Source: Ramlibacter lithotrophicus (GTDB lineage: Bacteria; Pseudomonadota; Gammaproteobacteria; Burkholderiales; Burkholderiaceae_C). Taken from it: 64,000 nucleotides of DNA. The position numbers and the translations under genes are program-made. Below are positions 46,067 through 54,798 of this stretch, in pieces (the first letter of the stretch is position 1; each line of letters opens with the position of its first letter). The stretch lies in assembly GCF_012184415.1 (NCBI RefSeq), contig NZ_VTOX01000004.1, forward strand, positions 248,001-312,000, written 5' to 3'. The notes below the pieces were generated by a model, which worked only from the letters and a program-made list of their open reading frames with translations, did not search any database and had not been told where the DNA came from.

Positions 46067-47020
46067 TTACCCCTGATCGGCGGCGCGTCCGGTCGCCAGC
46101 GTCACGGCCTGCTGGACGGCCGTGTTCACTGTCAGTGAAAAGACGTCGGGTCGCGCGTAATGGCCCACGGCATCGAAGTCCATCTGCGCCATGGGAATCA
46201 GCGACAGGTCGAGTTCGGCCGTCAGCAAGGCGTCCTCGTTGTACACCGGCCCGGCGAGCACGCGGCCGAGCGGGTCGATGATCATGCTGCCGCCGCGCAT
46301 CAGCACCGTGTCCGGGGCTTCGGGCAGCCGGTTGTTCATGCGATCGGCCGGGAACTGCCGGCGCCGCAGGTGCTGGCAGGCCGAGAGCACGAAACAGCGG
46401 CCCTCCAGCGCGATGTGCTGCATGGTGGAGCCCCAGCTGTCGCGGTCGTCCGCCGTCGGCGCGCAATAGAGCGCCACCCGCTGCTGGTACATCGCCATGC
46501 GCAGCGCCGGCATGTAGTTCTCCCAGCAGATCACGGCCCCGAGCTTGCCGAACGGCGTGTCGACGGCGGCCAGCGTCGAGCCGTCGCCGAAGCCCCACAC
46601 CAGCCGCTCCAGCGCCGTCGGCATCAGCTTGCGGTGCTTGCCGAGGATGCCTTCCGGCCCCAGGTACACCGCCGTGCAATAGAGCGTGCCGCCGTCGCGC
46701 TCGATGATGCCGACCACCGTGTACAGCTTGTGGCGCGCCGCGGCCTTGGCCAGTTGCGCGATCTCGGGGCCGTCCACGGCGACGGCGGCGTCGAAATAGC
46801 GCTTGAACTCGGCCCGGCCTTCGGGCGTGCGCGCGCCCAGGTAGATGTGGAAGTCGGCGCCTTTCGGGTAGCCGCCGATGAACGCCTCGGGAAACACCAG
46901 CAGCTGCGCGCCGCGCTTCGCGGCTTCGCCCATGAGGCCGATCGCGCGTTCCACGGTGGCGGGGGTGTCGAGCAGGACGGTGGCGGTCTGCGCGACCGCC
47001 GCGGTGAGGGTGTTGCTCAT
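46067..47020 (-). CDS. nitrilase
   Basis: 317 residues from ATG 47020. The catalytic triad is visible: Glu in LLVFPEAFIGGYPKG, Lys in LGKHRKLMPTALER and Cys in GAVICWENYMPALR. DRDSWGSTMQHIALEGRCFV is the conserved segment after the Cys. Hydrolyses organic nitriles to acids and ammonia; about the usual length. 26 nt before the CHMI-like gene. Confidence 0.93.
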   Translation of the reverse strand: MSNTLTAAVAQTATVLLDTPATVERAIGLMGEAAKRGAQLLVFPEAFIGGYPKGADFHIYLGARTPEGRAEFKRYFDAAVAVDGPEIAQLAKAAARHKLYTVVGIIERDGGTLYCTAVYLGPEGILGKHRKLMPTALERLVWGFGDGSTLAAVDTPFGKLGAVICWENYMPALRMAMYQQRVALYCAPTADDRDSWGSTMQHIALEGRCFVLSACQHLRRRQFPADRMNNRLPEAPDTVLMRGGSMIIDPLGRVLAGPVYNEDALLTAELDLSLIPMAQMDFDAVGHYARPDVFSLTVNTAVQQAVTLATGRAADQG

Positions 47021-47119
47021 GGCAGGTTCCAGGCAGGATGCGACACGACAGGGTAAATCAGGGCAGGCGCGCCGGCACGAGCGGTTTCCCCGAGCCGGGC
47101 CCGCTATAGTCCCCCGGCG

Positions 47120-48496
47120 ATGGCCAAGGAAAAAACCAGCTACACCTGCACCGAGTGCGGCGGCTCGAGCCCGCGCTGGCTGGGCAAGTGCCCGCACTGC
47201 GAGGCCTGGAACACGCTGATCGAGACCGTGCCTGAAACCGGCGCGGGCGGGCGCAATCGCTTTGCCTCGCTGGCGAAGACCGCCGCCGTCGCGGCCCTCG
47301 CCGACATCGAGGCGAGCGAAGTGGAGCGGGCGCCCACCGGCATCGGCGAGCTGGACCGGGTGCTGGGCGGCGGCATCGTCGAAGGCGGCGTCGTGCTGAT
47401 CGGCGGCGATCCCGGGATCGGCAAGTCGACGCTGCTGCTGCAGGCGCTGGACGCGCTGCAGCGGGCAAACATCCCCACGCTGTACGTCACGGGCGAGGAA
47501 AGCGGCGCCCAGGTGGCGCTGCGCTCGCGCCGGCTCGGCCTGGACAACTCGCAGGTGAAGGTGCTGGCCGAGATCCAGCTGGAGAAGATCCTGGCGACCA
47601 TCGCGGCCACGCAGCCGGCGGTGGCCGTGATCGACTCGATCCAGACCGTGTATTCGGACCAGCTCACGTCGGCGCCGGGCTCGGTGGCGCAGGTGCGCGA
47701 GTGCGCGGCGCACCTCACGCGCGCGGCCAAGTCCGGCGGCACCAGCATCGTCCTGGTCGGCCACGTCACCAAGGAAGGCGCGCTGGCCGGTCCGCGCGTG
47801 CTGGAGCACATGGTCGACACGGTGCTGTACTTCGAAGGCGACACGCATTCGAGCTTCCGGCTGGTGCGCGCGATCAAGAACCGCTTCGGCGCCGTCAACG
47901 AGATCGGCGTCTTCGCGATGACCGAGAAGGGCCTCAAGGGCGTGGCCAATCCGAGCGCCATCTTCCTGTCGCAGCACAGCGAGCCGGTGCCGGGCAGCTG
48001 CGTGCTGGTCACGCTGGAAGGCACGCGGCCGATGCTGGTGGAGATCCAGGCGCTGGTGGACAGCGGCGGGCCGAGCCCGCGCCGGCTCTCGGTGGGCCTG
48101 GACCGCGACCGGCTGGCCATGCTGCTGGCCGTGCTGCACCGGCACGCGGGCGTCGCCTGCATGGACCAGGACGTGTTCGTCAACGCCGTCGGCGGCGTGC
48201 GCATCAGCGAGCCGGCGGCCGACCTGGCGGTGATGCTTGCCATCACCTCCAGCCTGCGCGGCCGGCCCCTGCCCAAGGGCTTCATCGCCTTCGGCGAAGT
48301 CGGGCTGGCCGGCGAGGTGCGGCCGGCCCCGCGCGGGCAGGAGCGCTTGCGCGAAGCGGCCAAGCTGGGATTCTCGGTGGCGGTCGTGCCCAAGGCCAAC
48401 GCCCCGCGCAAAGGCAGCCGCGAGATCGAGGGCCTGACCATCCACGCGGTGGACCGCATCGAAGAGGCGATGGACGTCGTGCGGCAGCTCGGCTGA
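47120..48496 (+). CDS. radA: DNA repair protein RadA
   Basis: 458 residues, full length. C4 zinc finger CTECGGSSPRWLGKCPHCEAW, Walker A GGDPGIGKSTL, the RadA motif KNRFGAVNEIGVF, and a C-terminal Lon-like domain (GLDRDRLAMLLAVLHRHAG). Processes recombination intermediates. A TATAGT -10 (47105-47110) ends 9 nt before the ATG, so the leader is very short. Confidence 0.97.
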   Translation: MAKEKTSYTCTECGGSSPRWLGKCPHCEAWNTLIETVPETGAGGRNRFASLAKTAAVAALADIEASEVERAPTGIGELDRVLGGGIVEGGVVLIGGDPGIGKSTLLLQALDALQRANIPTLYVTGEESGAQVALRSRRLGLDNSQVKVLAEIQLEKILATIAATQPAVAVIDSIQTVYSDQLTSAPGSVAQVRECAAHLTRAAKSGGTSIVLVGHVTKEGALAGPRVLEHMVDTVLYFEGDTHSSFRLVRAIKNRFGAVNEIGVFAMTEKGLKGVANPSAIFLSQHSEPVPGSCVLVTLEGTRPMLVEIQALVDSGGPSPRRLSVGLDRDRLAMLLAVLHRHAGVACMDQDVFVNAVGGVRISEPAADLAVMLAITSSLRGRPLPKGFIAFGEVGLAGEVRPAPRGQERLREAAKLGFSVAVVPKANAPRKGSREIEGLTIHAVDRIEEAMDVVRQLG

Positions 48497-48556
48497 GCGG
48501 CGCGCTTACGCAGTGCCCACACGGCCGGCACCGGCCGCTGCCCTGAAAATCGAGCC

Positions 48557-48961
48557 ATGAACTTCCAGAAGATCCTGATTCCCGTGCTGGGCGTGGTGCT
48601 GGTCGCCGGCGCCTGGCGCGCCTACGGCTGGGCCGGCGTGGCGCTCGTCGCCAGCGGCATCGTGATGTGGATGCTGCTGCACTTCACGCGCCTGACCAAG
48701 GTTCTGGGGAAGGCCGCCGACCGCCCGATTGGCTATGTGGCCAGCGCCGTGATGCTCAATGCGAAATTGAAGCCGGGCGTGAACCTGCTGCACGTGATCG
48801 CGATGACGCAGGCGCTGGGCGAGCGGCTGTCGGCCGAAGGCGAAGACCCCGAAATCTATCGCTGGACCGACGGCGGCGCGTCGAGCGTGACCTGCGAGTT
48901 CGCCAAGGGCAAGCTGGTGAAGTGGACCTTGTTCCGGCCGCCGGCGGCTGAAGAGGCCTAG
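48557..48961 (+). CDS. small membrane protein, 134 aa
   Basis: Two N-terminal hydrophobic spans (ILIPVLGVVLVAGAWRAYGW and VALVASGIVMWMLLHFT) then a soluble domain ending in SVTCEFAKGKLVKWTLFRPP. Widespread in Burkholderiales next to radA and sometimes named glycerate kinase by mistake; no kinase motif is present. Function unknown. It overlaps the convergent gene by 4 nt at the stops. Confidence 0.75.
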   Translation: MNFQKILIPVLGVVLVAGAWRAYGWAGVALVASGIVMWMLLHFTRLTKVLGKAADRPIGYVASAVMLNAKLKPGVNLLHVIAMTQALGERLSAEGEDPEIYRWTDGGASSVTCEFAKGKLVKWTLFRPPAAEEA

Positions 48962-49626
48962 CGCGACTCCCGCGCCGCATCCGCGGCGAAGTCCGCATCC
49001 CCCGCCGGCGCCTTCGCCCACCCCGGGTACAGCGCCGCGAAGTCGGCCGCGATCCGAGCCACCGGCACGTCGTCGAAGCTGCCGCGCTGGTTCACGTACT
49101 CCATGTGGAGGCGGCCGGCCTTGTCGTAAGGGTGATAGAGCGAATCGGTGCGGCCGTCCCAGTCCATCGGACGGATGCCGAAGCGCTCGCACAGGTCCAG
49201 GTTGAACGCCGGCGTCGCCTTCACCCAGCCCCCGTCCAGCCACAGCTCCGTGTAGCCGTGCCAGACGTAGAGATCGGTCTGCAGGATGCTCCGCAGCCGC
49301 TCGGTGGAGAGATGGTTGCGCACGTCCGCGTAGCCCACCCGCGCCGGGATGCCGGCGGCGCGCGCGGCGGCGGCGAGCAGTGCCGCCTTCGGCACGCACC
49401 AGCCGTAGCCGCACTCCAGGACCCGGCTGGCCCGCAGCCCTTCGACGCCGAGGTCGACGCGGTACGGGTCGTAGCGGAACTCGTCGCGCACCAGGTAATA
49501 GAGTTCGACCGCGCGTTCGCGCGCACCGCTGGCGGTGGCGCGCCGCGCGAACGCGACCACGGCCGGATGATCGCTGTCGATCAGCGGCGTCGGCGCCAGG
49601 GTGGCCGGGCTGGGGGCTGCGCTCAT
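48958..49626 (-). CDS. transglutaminase-like cysteine protein
   Basis: 222 residues. [20 protein letters not shown] carries the catalytic Cys, and [20 protein letters not shown] the His and Asp; [18 protein letters not shown] is the segment before the Cys. Fold of transglutaminase-like peptidases; no signal peptide. Substrate unknown. A strong hairpin lies just upstream. Confidence 0.85.
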   Translation of the reverse strand: MSAAPSPATLAPTPLIDSDHPAVVAFARRATASGARERAVELYYLVRDEFRYDPYRVDLGVEGLRASRVLECGYGWCVPKAALLAAAARAAGIPARVGYADVRNHLSTERLRSILQTDLYVWHGYTELWLDGGWVKATPAFNLDLCERFGIRPMDWDGRTDSLYHPYDKAGRLHMEYVNQRGSFDDVPVARIAADFAALYPGWAKAPAGDADFAADAARESR

Positions 49627-49641
49627 GGTGGCTGTCTCCTG

Positions 49642-49697
49642 GGGGAAGCTCTGAGCAAATCGCGTCGCGCACGGCGGGATTTGCTCAGAGCTTCCCC
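49642..49697. repeat. perfect 20-bp inverted repeat
   Basis: GGGGAAGCTCTGAGCAAATC at 49642-49661 and its exact complement at 49678-49697, 16-bp loop. Lies between divergent genes, about 15 bp before the transglutaminase-like ATG, where a terminator would not be expected. Confidence 0.85.
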
Positions 49698-49769
49698 GGG
49701 GACTATACGGCCGGGGCCGGGCCCCGCCCCGATAATCCCTGTCACATACCAAGGCAAGGAGACCAGCGC

Positions 49770-50387
49770 ATGCCCTGTTACGCGATCGACGGCGTGGTGC
49801 CGGTCGTGGACCCCGGCGCCTACCTGCACCCGACGGCGGTGCTGATCGGCGACGTCATCGTCGGCCCCGGCTGCTACGTCGGCCCTTGCGCCGTGCTGCG
49901 CGGCGACTTCGGCCGCATCGTCCTGAAGCGCGGCTCCAACGTGCAGGACACCTGCGTCATCCACGGTACGCCGGCGCACGACACCGTGGTCGAGGAAAAC
50001 GGCCACATCGGCCATGGCGCGGTGCTGCATTGCTGCATCGTCCGGCGCGACGCGCTGGTGGGCATGAACGCCGTGGTGCTCGACGAGGCCGAGATCGGCG
50101 CCCGATCGATCGTCGCGGCCTGCGCTTTCGTTCCGGCCGGCACCAGGGTGCCGCCGCGCAGCCTGGTGGCGGGCATTCCCGCCAAGGTGCGCAGGGAGCT
50201 CAGCGACGAGGAGATCGCCGGCAAGCGCGCCGGCACCGAGGTCTACCAGGAACTGACCGGGCGCGCGCTGGCCTCGATGCGCGAGGTCGAGCCGCTGCCG
50301 GCGCTCACGCCCGGGCGGCCGCGCCTGCCCGTCACCAAGGTGGACGCGCTGGTCGCCGGCCGCAAGGGCTCCGGCCGGGACGCTTAA
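49770..50387 (+). CDS. gamma-carbonic-anhydrase/PaaY-like hexapeptide protein
   Basis: 205 residues. Left-handed beta-helix repeats ([32 protein letters not shown]), metal-binding His residues in [11 protein letters not shown] and [11 protein letters not shown], and [16 protein letters not shown]. Closest in style to PaaY/CaiE. The rest of the phenylacetate operon is not here, so the role may be a thioesterase or carbonic anhydrase-type function. Confidence 0.88.
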   Translation: MPCYAIDGVVPVVDPGAYLHPTAVLIGDVIVGPGCYVGPCAVLRGDFGRIVLKRGSNVQDTCVIHGTPAHDTVVEENGHIGHGAVLHCCIVRRDALVGMNAVVLDEAEIGARSIVAACAFVPAGTRVPPRSLVAGIPAKVRRELSDEEIAGKRAGTEVYQELTGRALASMREVEPLPALTPGRPRLPVTKVDALVAGRKGSGRDA

Positions 50388-50428
50388 AATCAACGGGTTT
50401 CACCCCCCGACGGAAAAGGACAAGGCTC

Positions 50429-51364
50429 ATGATCGCACCCCCCTCGATGGCCGACCGCGACGGCAAGATCTGGATGGACGGCGAGATGGTGGACTGGCGC
50501 GACGCCAAGATCCATGTGCTGACCCACACCCTGCACTACGGCTGCGGCGTCTTCGAGGGCGTGCGGGCGTACAACACCGTCGACGGTACCGCCGTCTTCC
50601 GCCTGCAGGAGCACACCGACCGGCTGTTCAACAGCGCGAAGATCCTGCGCATGACGATGCCCTTCAGCAAGGAGCAGGTGAACGAGGCGCAGCGCGCGGT
50701 CGTCCGCGCCAACAAGCTGGAGTCCTGCTACATCCGTCCGCTGGTGTGGATCGGGTCGCAGAAGCTGGGCGTCAGCCCCAAGGGCAACCAGATCCACGTG
50801 ATGATCGCCGCCTGGGCCTGGGGGGCCTACCTCGGCGAGGAAGGCATGAAGCGCGGCATCCGCGTCAAGACCTCCAGCTATACCCGGCACCACGTCAACA
50901 TCACGATGACGCAGGCGAAGGCGGTGAGCAACTACACCAATTCGATCCTCGCCAACATGGAAGCGCTGGACGACGGCTACGACGAGGCGCTGCTGCTGGA
51001 CAGCTCGGGCTTCGTGAGCGAGGGCGCCGGCGAGAACGTGTTCGTCGTGAAGAACGGCGTCATCTACACGCCCGACCTGTCGGCCGGCGCGCTCAATGGG
51101 ATCACCCGCAACACGGTGTTCGCGATCTGCAAGGACCTCGGCATCGAGATCGTGCAGAAACGCATCACGCGCGACGAGATCTACATCGCCGACGAGTGCT
51201 TCTTCACCGGCACCGCCGCCGAAGTGACGCCGATCCGCGAACTGGACCGCCTCGAGATCGGCGCCGGCTCGCGTGGCCCGATCACCGAGAAGATCCAGAG
51301 CGCGTTCTTCGACATCGTCAACGGGCGCAACGCGAAGTATGCGAACTGGCTGACCAAGGTGTGA
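50429..51364 (+). CDS. ilvE: branched-chain amino acid aminotransferase
   Basis: 311 residues. Class IV PLP fold: HTLHYGCGVFEGVRAY, Lys-PLP in TMTQAKAVSNYTNSILA, and SEGAGENVFVVKNGVIYTP plus CFFTGTAAEVTPIRELD. Last step in Leu, Ile and Val synthesis. Followed by a zinc-finger gene after 2 nt. Confidence 0.96.
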   Translation: MIAPPSMADRDGKIWMDGEMVDWRDAKIHVLTHTLHYGCGVFEGVRAYNTVDGTAVFRLQEHTDRLFNSAKILRMTMPFSKEQVNEAQRAVVRANKLESCYIRPLVWIGSQKLGVSPKGNQIHVMIAAWAWGAYLGEEGMKRGIRVKTSSYTRHHVNITMTQAKAVSNYTNSILANMEALDDGYDEALLLDSSGFVSEGAGENVFVVKNGVIYTPDLSAGALNGITRNTVFAICKDLGIEIVQKRITRDEIYIADECFFTGTAAEVTPIRELDRLEIGAGSRGPITEKIQSAFFDIVNGRNAKYANWLTKV

Positions 51365-51366
51365 CC

Positions 51367-51588
51367 ATGGACCAACCCGTCAAGAAACAAGCCGTGGTGG
51401 AGCTGCTCGCTTCCGACCTGAATGCGAACGGCGGCGTCTTCTGTCCCAATCCCAAGGCGGACATGAAGCTGTGGAACAGCCATCCGCGCATCTACCTGGA
51501 CGTCGCCCACACCGGCGAGGCCATGTGCGCCTACTGCGGGACGGTGTACAAGCTCAAGGCCGGGGAGCACTTCGGCGGCGGGCACTAG
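51367..51588 (+). CDS. zinc-finger domain protein, 73 aa
   Basis: Small protein with VFCPNPKADMKLWNSHPRIY and a C-terminal CAYCGTVYKL pair plus His, i.e. a C-H-C-C zinc site as in the zf-CHCC/NDUFS6-like family. Begins 2 nt after the ilvE stop, commonly conserved next to ilvE and waaF in Burkholderiales. Confidence 0.88.
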   Translation: MDQPVKKQAVVELLASDLNANGGVFCPNPKADMKLWNSHPRIYLDVAHTGEAMCAYCGTVYKLKAGEHFGGGH

Positions 51589-51659
51589 CGGATTCGCGCG
51601 CATTCCAGCCTGCGGCCGGAATGCCTGTTCATCGGCTCGACGAAACGGGGTCGAAAACC

Positions 51660-51746
51660 GCTCATTCGGGGTCAGAGCCCGATTCGTTGGAGACCGCGCG
51701 CTCCGGCAGCCGAGCGGTCCGAATCGGGATCCGACCCCAAATGAGC
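51660..51746. repeat. REP-like hairpin
   Basis: Arms 51660-51686 and 51720-51746 match at 24 of 27 positions (GCTCATT.GGGGTC..A..CC). An inner GACCGC/GCGGTC stem extends the structure. GGGGTCAGAGCCCGATT-type hairpins are dispersed repeats in many beta- and gamma-proteobacteria. Confidence 0.75.
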
Positions 51747-51767
51747 CGCCCCCATTTCGCCGACCCA

Positions 51768-52760
51768 ATGAACAGTCTCATCATCGCCCCCCAGTGGATC
51801 GGTGACGCCGTCATGACCGAGCCGCTGCTGCGCCGGCTGCACGCGCGGGGCGAGCGGCTCACGGTGGGGGCGCTGCCCTGGGTGGCACCGGTGTACCGGG
51901 CCATGCCGCAGGTGCAGGAAGTGATCGAGTTCCCGTTCCGGCACGGCGGGCTGCAGTGGCGAGCCCGCCGGACGCTGGCGAAGCAGCTGAACGGCCGCTT
52001 CGACACGGCGTACGTGCTGCCCAACTCCATCAAGAGCGCGCTGCTGCCGTTTCTCTCCGGCATCCCGAAGCGGATCGGCTACCTCGGCGAATCGCGGGTC
52101 GGCCTGCTCACCCACCGGTTGAGGAATCCGAAGGACAAGCCGCCCATGGTGGCGTTCTATTCGGCGCTGAGCGGCGAGACGCAAGGGTTGGAGCAGGACC
52201 GGCCGCGCCTGCAGCTGGACCAGGTGCAGGTCGACGAGGCGCTGGCCCGCCACGCGCTGCGGCCACGGGGCTACCTCGTCTTCGCGCCCGGCGCCGAATA
52301 CGGCCCGGCCAAGCGCTGGCCGGCCATCCATTTCGCCGAGCTCGCGCGCCTGCTGGACCGGCCCGCCGTGCTGCTCGGCTCGGGCAAGGAGGCGCCGTTG
52401 TGCGAAGAGATCGCGCAGGCGGCCGGCGGCGGCCACTGCGTCAACCTCGCCGGGCGGACCAGCCTGATGGAAGCGTTCGCATTGATCGCGGGGGCCGGCA
52501 CGGTGGTCAGCAACGACTCCGGCTTGATGCACGTGGCGGCGGCGTTCGGGGTGCCGCAGGTGGCGCTGTTCGGTTCGTCGAGTCCGCTGCACACGCCGCC
52601 GCTGAACGATCGCGCCCAGGTGGTCTGGCTGAAGCAGGAGCCCGCCTACCAGCCGCCGCTGGATTGCTCGCCGTGCTTCGAGCGCGAATGTCCGCTGGGC
52701 CACACCCGCTGCCTGGTGGACATCACGCCCGAACGGGTGGCGGGAATGCTCAGGGGCTAG
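51768..52760 (+). CDS. waaF: lipopolysaccharide heptosyltransferase II
   Basis: 330 residues. MNSLIIAPQWIGDAVMTEPL start, GAEYGPAKRWPAIHFAELAR, NLAGRTSLMEAFALIAGAGT and VSNDSGLMHVAAAFGVPQVA are GT9 family motifs; CSPCFERECPLGHTRC is the C-terminal Cys cluster seen in WaaF. Adds the second heptose to the LPS inner core. Confidence 0.94.
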   Translation: MNSLIIAPQWIGDAVMTEPLLRRLHARGERLTVGALPWVAPVYRAMPQVQEVIEFPFRHGGLQWRARRTLAKQLNGRFDTAYVLPNSIKSALLPFLSGIPKRIGYLGESRVGLLTHRLRNPKDKPPMVAFYSALSGETQGLEQDRPRLQLDQVQVDEALARHALRPRGYLVFAPGAEYGPAKRWPAIHFAELARLLDRPAVLLGSGKEAPLCEEIAQAAGGGHCVNLAGRTSLMEAFALIAGAGTVVSNDSGLMHVAAAFGVPQVALFGSSSPLHTPPLNDRAQVVWLKQEPAYQPPLDCSPCFERECPLGHTRCLVDITPERVAGMLRG

Positions 52761-52763
52761 CTG

Positions 52764-53951
52764 CTAGCCCCGAACCCCTGGTACTCGCAGCACGAAGCAC
52801 GCCCCGCCGCCGTCCTGGTCTTCGCACTGCACGCTGCCATGGTGGCGCTGCGCGATCGAGCGCACCAGCGCCAGCCCGAGTCCGACTCCGCCGTGCTGCT
52901 CGCTGGCGCCGGGCAGGCGGTAGAACGGCTCGAAGATGCGTTCGCGCTCCGCCGGCGGCACGCCCGGGCCCTGGTCGCGCACGCGCAGGGCGATCACGTC
53001 GCCTTCTCGCGCGAGTTCCACCCGCACCGGCCCGCTGCTGTAGCGGCGGGCGTTCTCCAGCAGGTTGCGCACCGCCCGGCGCAGCAGCTTCACCACGCCT
53101 TCGACCAGCACCGGCTGGCCGTCGGCCGGCGGGATCAGTTCGGCATCGGCCCGCGCGCATTCCTCCGCCGCCAGCCCGGTGAGGTCCACCGCCTCGAAGC
53201 TGCCGACGTCGGTCTCCCTGGCGTCCAGCCGGCTGGCCAGCAGGATCTCGTCGATCAGCTGGTCCAGCTCGGCGATGTTGCGCCGGATCTCTTCCTGGAA
53301 CGCCGGCGAGGCTTCCGGTCCCAGGAGCTCGACGCCCATGCGGATGCGCGCCAGCGGCGAGCGCAGTTCGTGCGAGGCGTTGGCGAGCAGTGACTTGTGC
53401 GATTTCAATAGCGTTTCGAGCCGCTCGGCGGCGTGGTTGAAGCGCTGCGCGACGAAGGCCAGTTCGTCGGAACCCTCCTCGTCGACCCGCGCCGACAGGT
53501 CCCCTTCGCCCCAGCGCTCGACGCCGCGGCGCAGCGCGTCCAGCCGCAAGGTGAGGCGCCGCACGATCGGATAGGCGCCGATGGCCACGGCCAGGGCGGT
53601 GATCCCGAGGATCCACAGCAGCGTGTCGGAGCCGCGCACCCACGGCCGCACCGACGGTCCTTCGCCGACGCGGCGCTGGCGCGGCGGCAGCTGCACGAAC
53701 TGCGTGCTGCCATCGCGCATCGTCACCTGGAACTCCAGCCCCTGCCCCGGCACCCACGCGGCGCGCTGGCTCACGCGGCCGATGACGTCGCCGGCCTCGT
53801 TGCGGATGATCACTTCGCGCGCCGGCGCCTGCTGTGCGGTGGCGCGCCACAGGTAGCCGAACGCCAGCGTCAGCAGCACCACCGCCACCACCACCGCCAG
53901 CCACAGGCGCAGGTAGAGGGGAAAGCGGAAGCGTCCGCGCCAGGGGGCCAT
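52764..53951 (-). CDS. two-component sensor histidine kinase
   Basis: 395 residues. Two membrane spans (LWLAVVVAVVLLTLAFGYLW and TLLWILGITALAVAIGAYPI) flank a periplasmic domain of about 65 residues; a HAMP domain follows, then the H-box LLANASHELRSPLARIRMGV, N-box LLENARRYS and G boxes DQGPGVPP and GGVGLGLALV. Starts 9 nt after the response regulator stop; resembles RstB/CpxA-type kinases. Signal unknown. Confidence 0.94.
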   Translation of the reverse strand: MAPWRGRFRFPLYLRLWLAVVVAVVLLTLAFGYLWRATAQQAPAREVIIRNEAGDVIGRVSQRAAWVPGQGLEFQVTMRDGSTQFVQLPPRQRRVGEGPSVRPWVRGSDTLLWILGITALAVAIGAYPIVRRLTLRLDALRRGVERWGEGDLSARVDEEGSDELAFVAQRFNHAAERLETLLKSHKSLLANASHELRSPLARIRMGVELLGPEASPAFQEEIRRNIAELDQLIDEILLASRLDARETDVGSFEAVDLTGLAAEECARADAELIPPADGQPVLVEGVVKLLRRAVRNLLENARRYSSGPVRVELAREGDVIALRVRDQGPGVPPAERERIFEPFYRLPGASEQHGGVGLGLALVRSIAQRHHGSVQCEDQDGGGACFVLRVPGVRG

Positions 53952-53960
53952 GAGCCGGCG

Positions 53961-54683
53961 TCAGTCCTGCTGCTTGGCGAACACGTAGCCGACCCCGCGC
54001 ACCGTGAGGATGCGCTTCGGGTTCTTCGGATCGGCTTCGATCGCCGCCCGGATGCGACCCATGTGGACGTCGATCGAGCGGTCGAAGGCCTCCAGTTCGC
54101 GGCCGCGCACGGCTTCCATGATCTGGTCGCGCGTCAGCACCCGGCCGGCGCGCTCGGCCAGCGTGATCAGCAGGTCGAACTGGTAGGAGGTCAGCTCGCA
54201 CGGCTTGCCGCCGACGGTGACGGTGCGCGCGTCGCGATCGATCTCGAGCGAGCCGAACCGCATCATCTTGGCGGCGGGCTGCGCGCCCGCGCCGCGCCGT
54301 CGCAGCACGGCGCGGATGCGCGCCAGCAGTTCGCGCGGCTCGAAGGGCTTGGGCACGTAGTCGTCGGCGCCGATTTCCAGGCCCACGATGCGGTCCATCG
54401 GGTCGCCCTTGGCGGTGAGCATCAGCACCGGCAGCTGGCCGCGCTCGCCGGGCAGCGAGCGGATGCGGCGGCACACCTCGAGGCCGTCCATGTCGGGCAG
54501 CATCAGGTCCAGGATCACCAGGTCCGGCGCCGGGCCGGCGCCTGGCTCCTGCAGCAGGGCGAGCCCCGCCTTGGCGTCGATGGCGTGGGTGATGCCGAAG
54601 CCCGAGCGCTCCAGGTACTCGCCCACCATCTGCGCGAGGCGGGCGTCATCCTCGATGATCAACAGGTGCTGCATGTCGGACAT
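53961..54683 (-). CDS. OmpR-family response regulator
   Basis: 240 residues. Receiver with IIEDDARLAQMV, phospho-acceptor Asp in LVILDLMLPDMDG, Thr in LMLTAKGD and Lys in YVPKPFEPRELLARI; C-terminal winged helix ending in KRILTVRGVGYVFA. ATG 54683 chosen (MSDMQHLLIIE); ATG 54674 also possible. Partner of the histidine kinase downstream. Confidence 0.94.
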   Translation of the reverse strand: MSDMQHLLIIEDDARLAQMVGEYLERSGFGITHAIDAKAGLALLQEPGAGPAPDLVILDLMLPDMDGLEVCRRIRSLPGERGQLPVLMLTAKGDPMDRIVGLEIGADDYVPKPFEPRELLARIRAVLRRRGAGAQPAAKMMRFGSLEIDRDARTVTVGGKPCELTSYQFDLLITLAERAGRVLTRDQIMEAVRGRELEAFDRSIDVHMGRIRAAIEADPKNPKRILTVRGVGYVFAKQQD

Positions 54684-54798
54684 GGTAATGAGTTCCCACT
54701 GCCGCTGCTGGAATGCGCGGTCCGGGACGATGGTGATCGTGCCGCCGCGCCCGCGCACGTCGCGGCAGTAAAGTTAGGTAAACCGGCGTTCCCGGTTT

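Noticed and set aside
46067-48445. 792-codon continuous minus frame joining nitrilase to the antisense of radA
   Set aside because: Only the last 317 codons (from ATG 47020) show nitrilase motifs; the upstream part is the antisense of radA.
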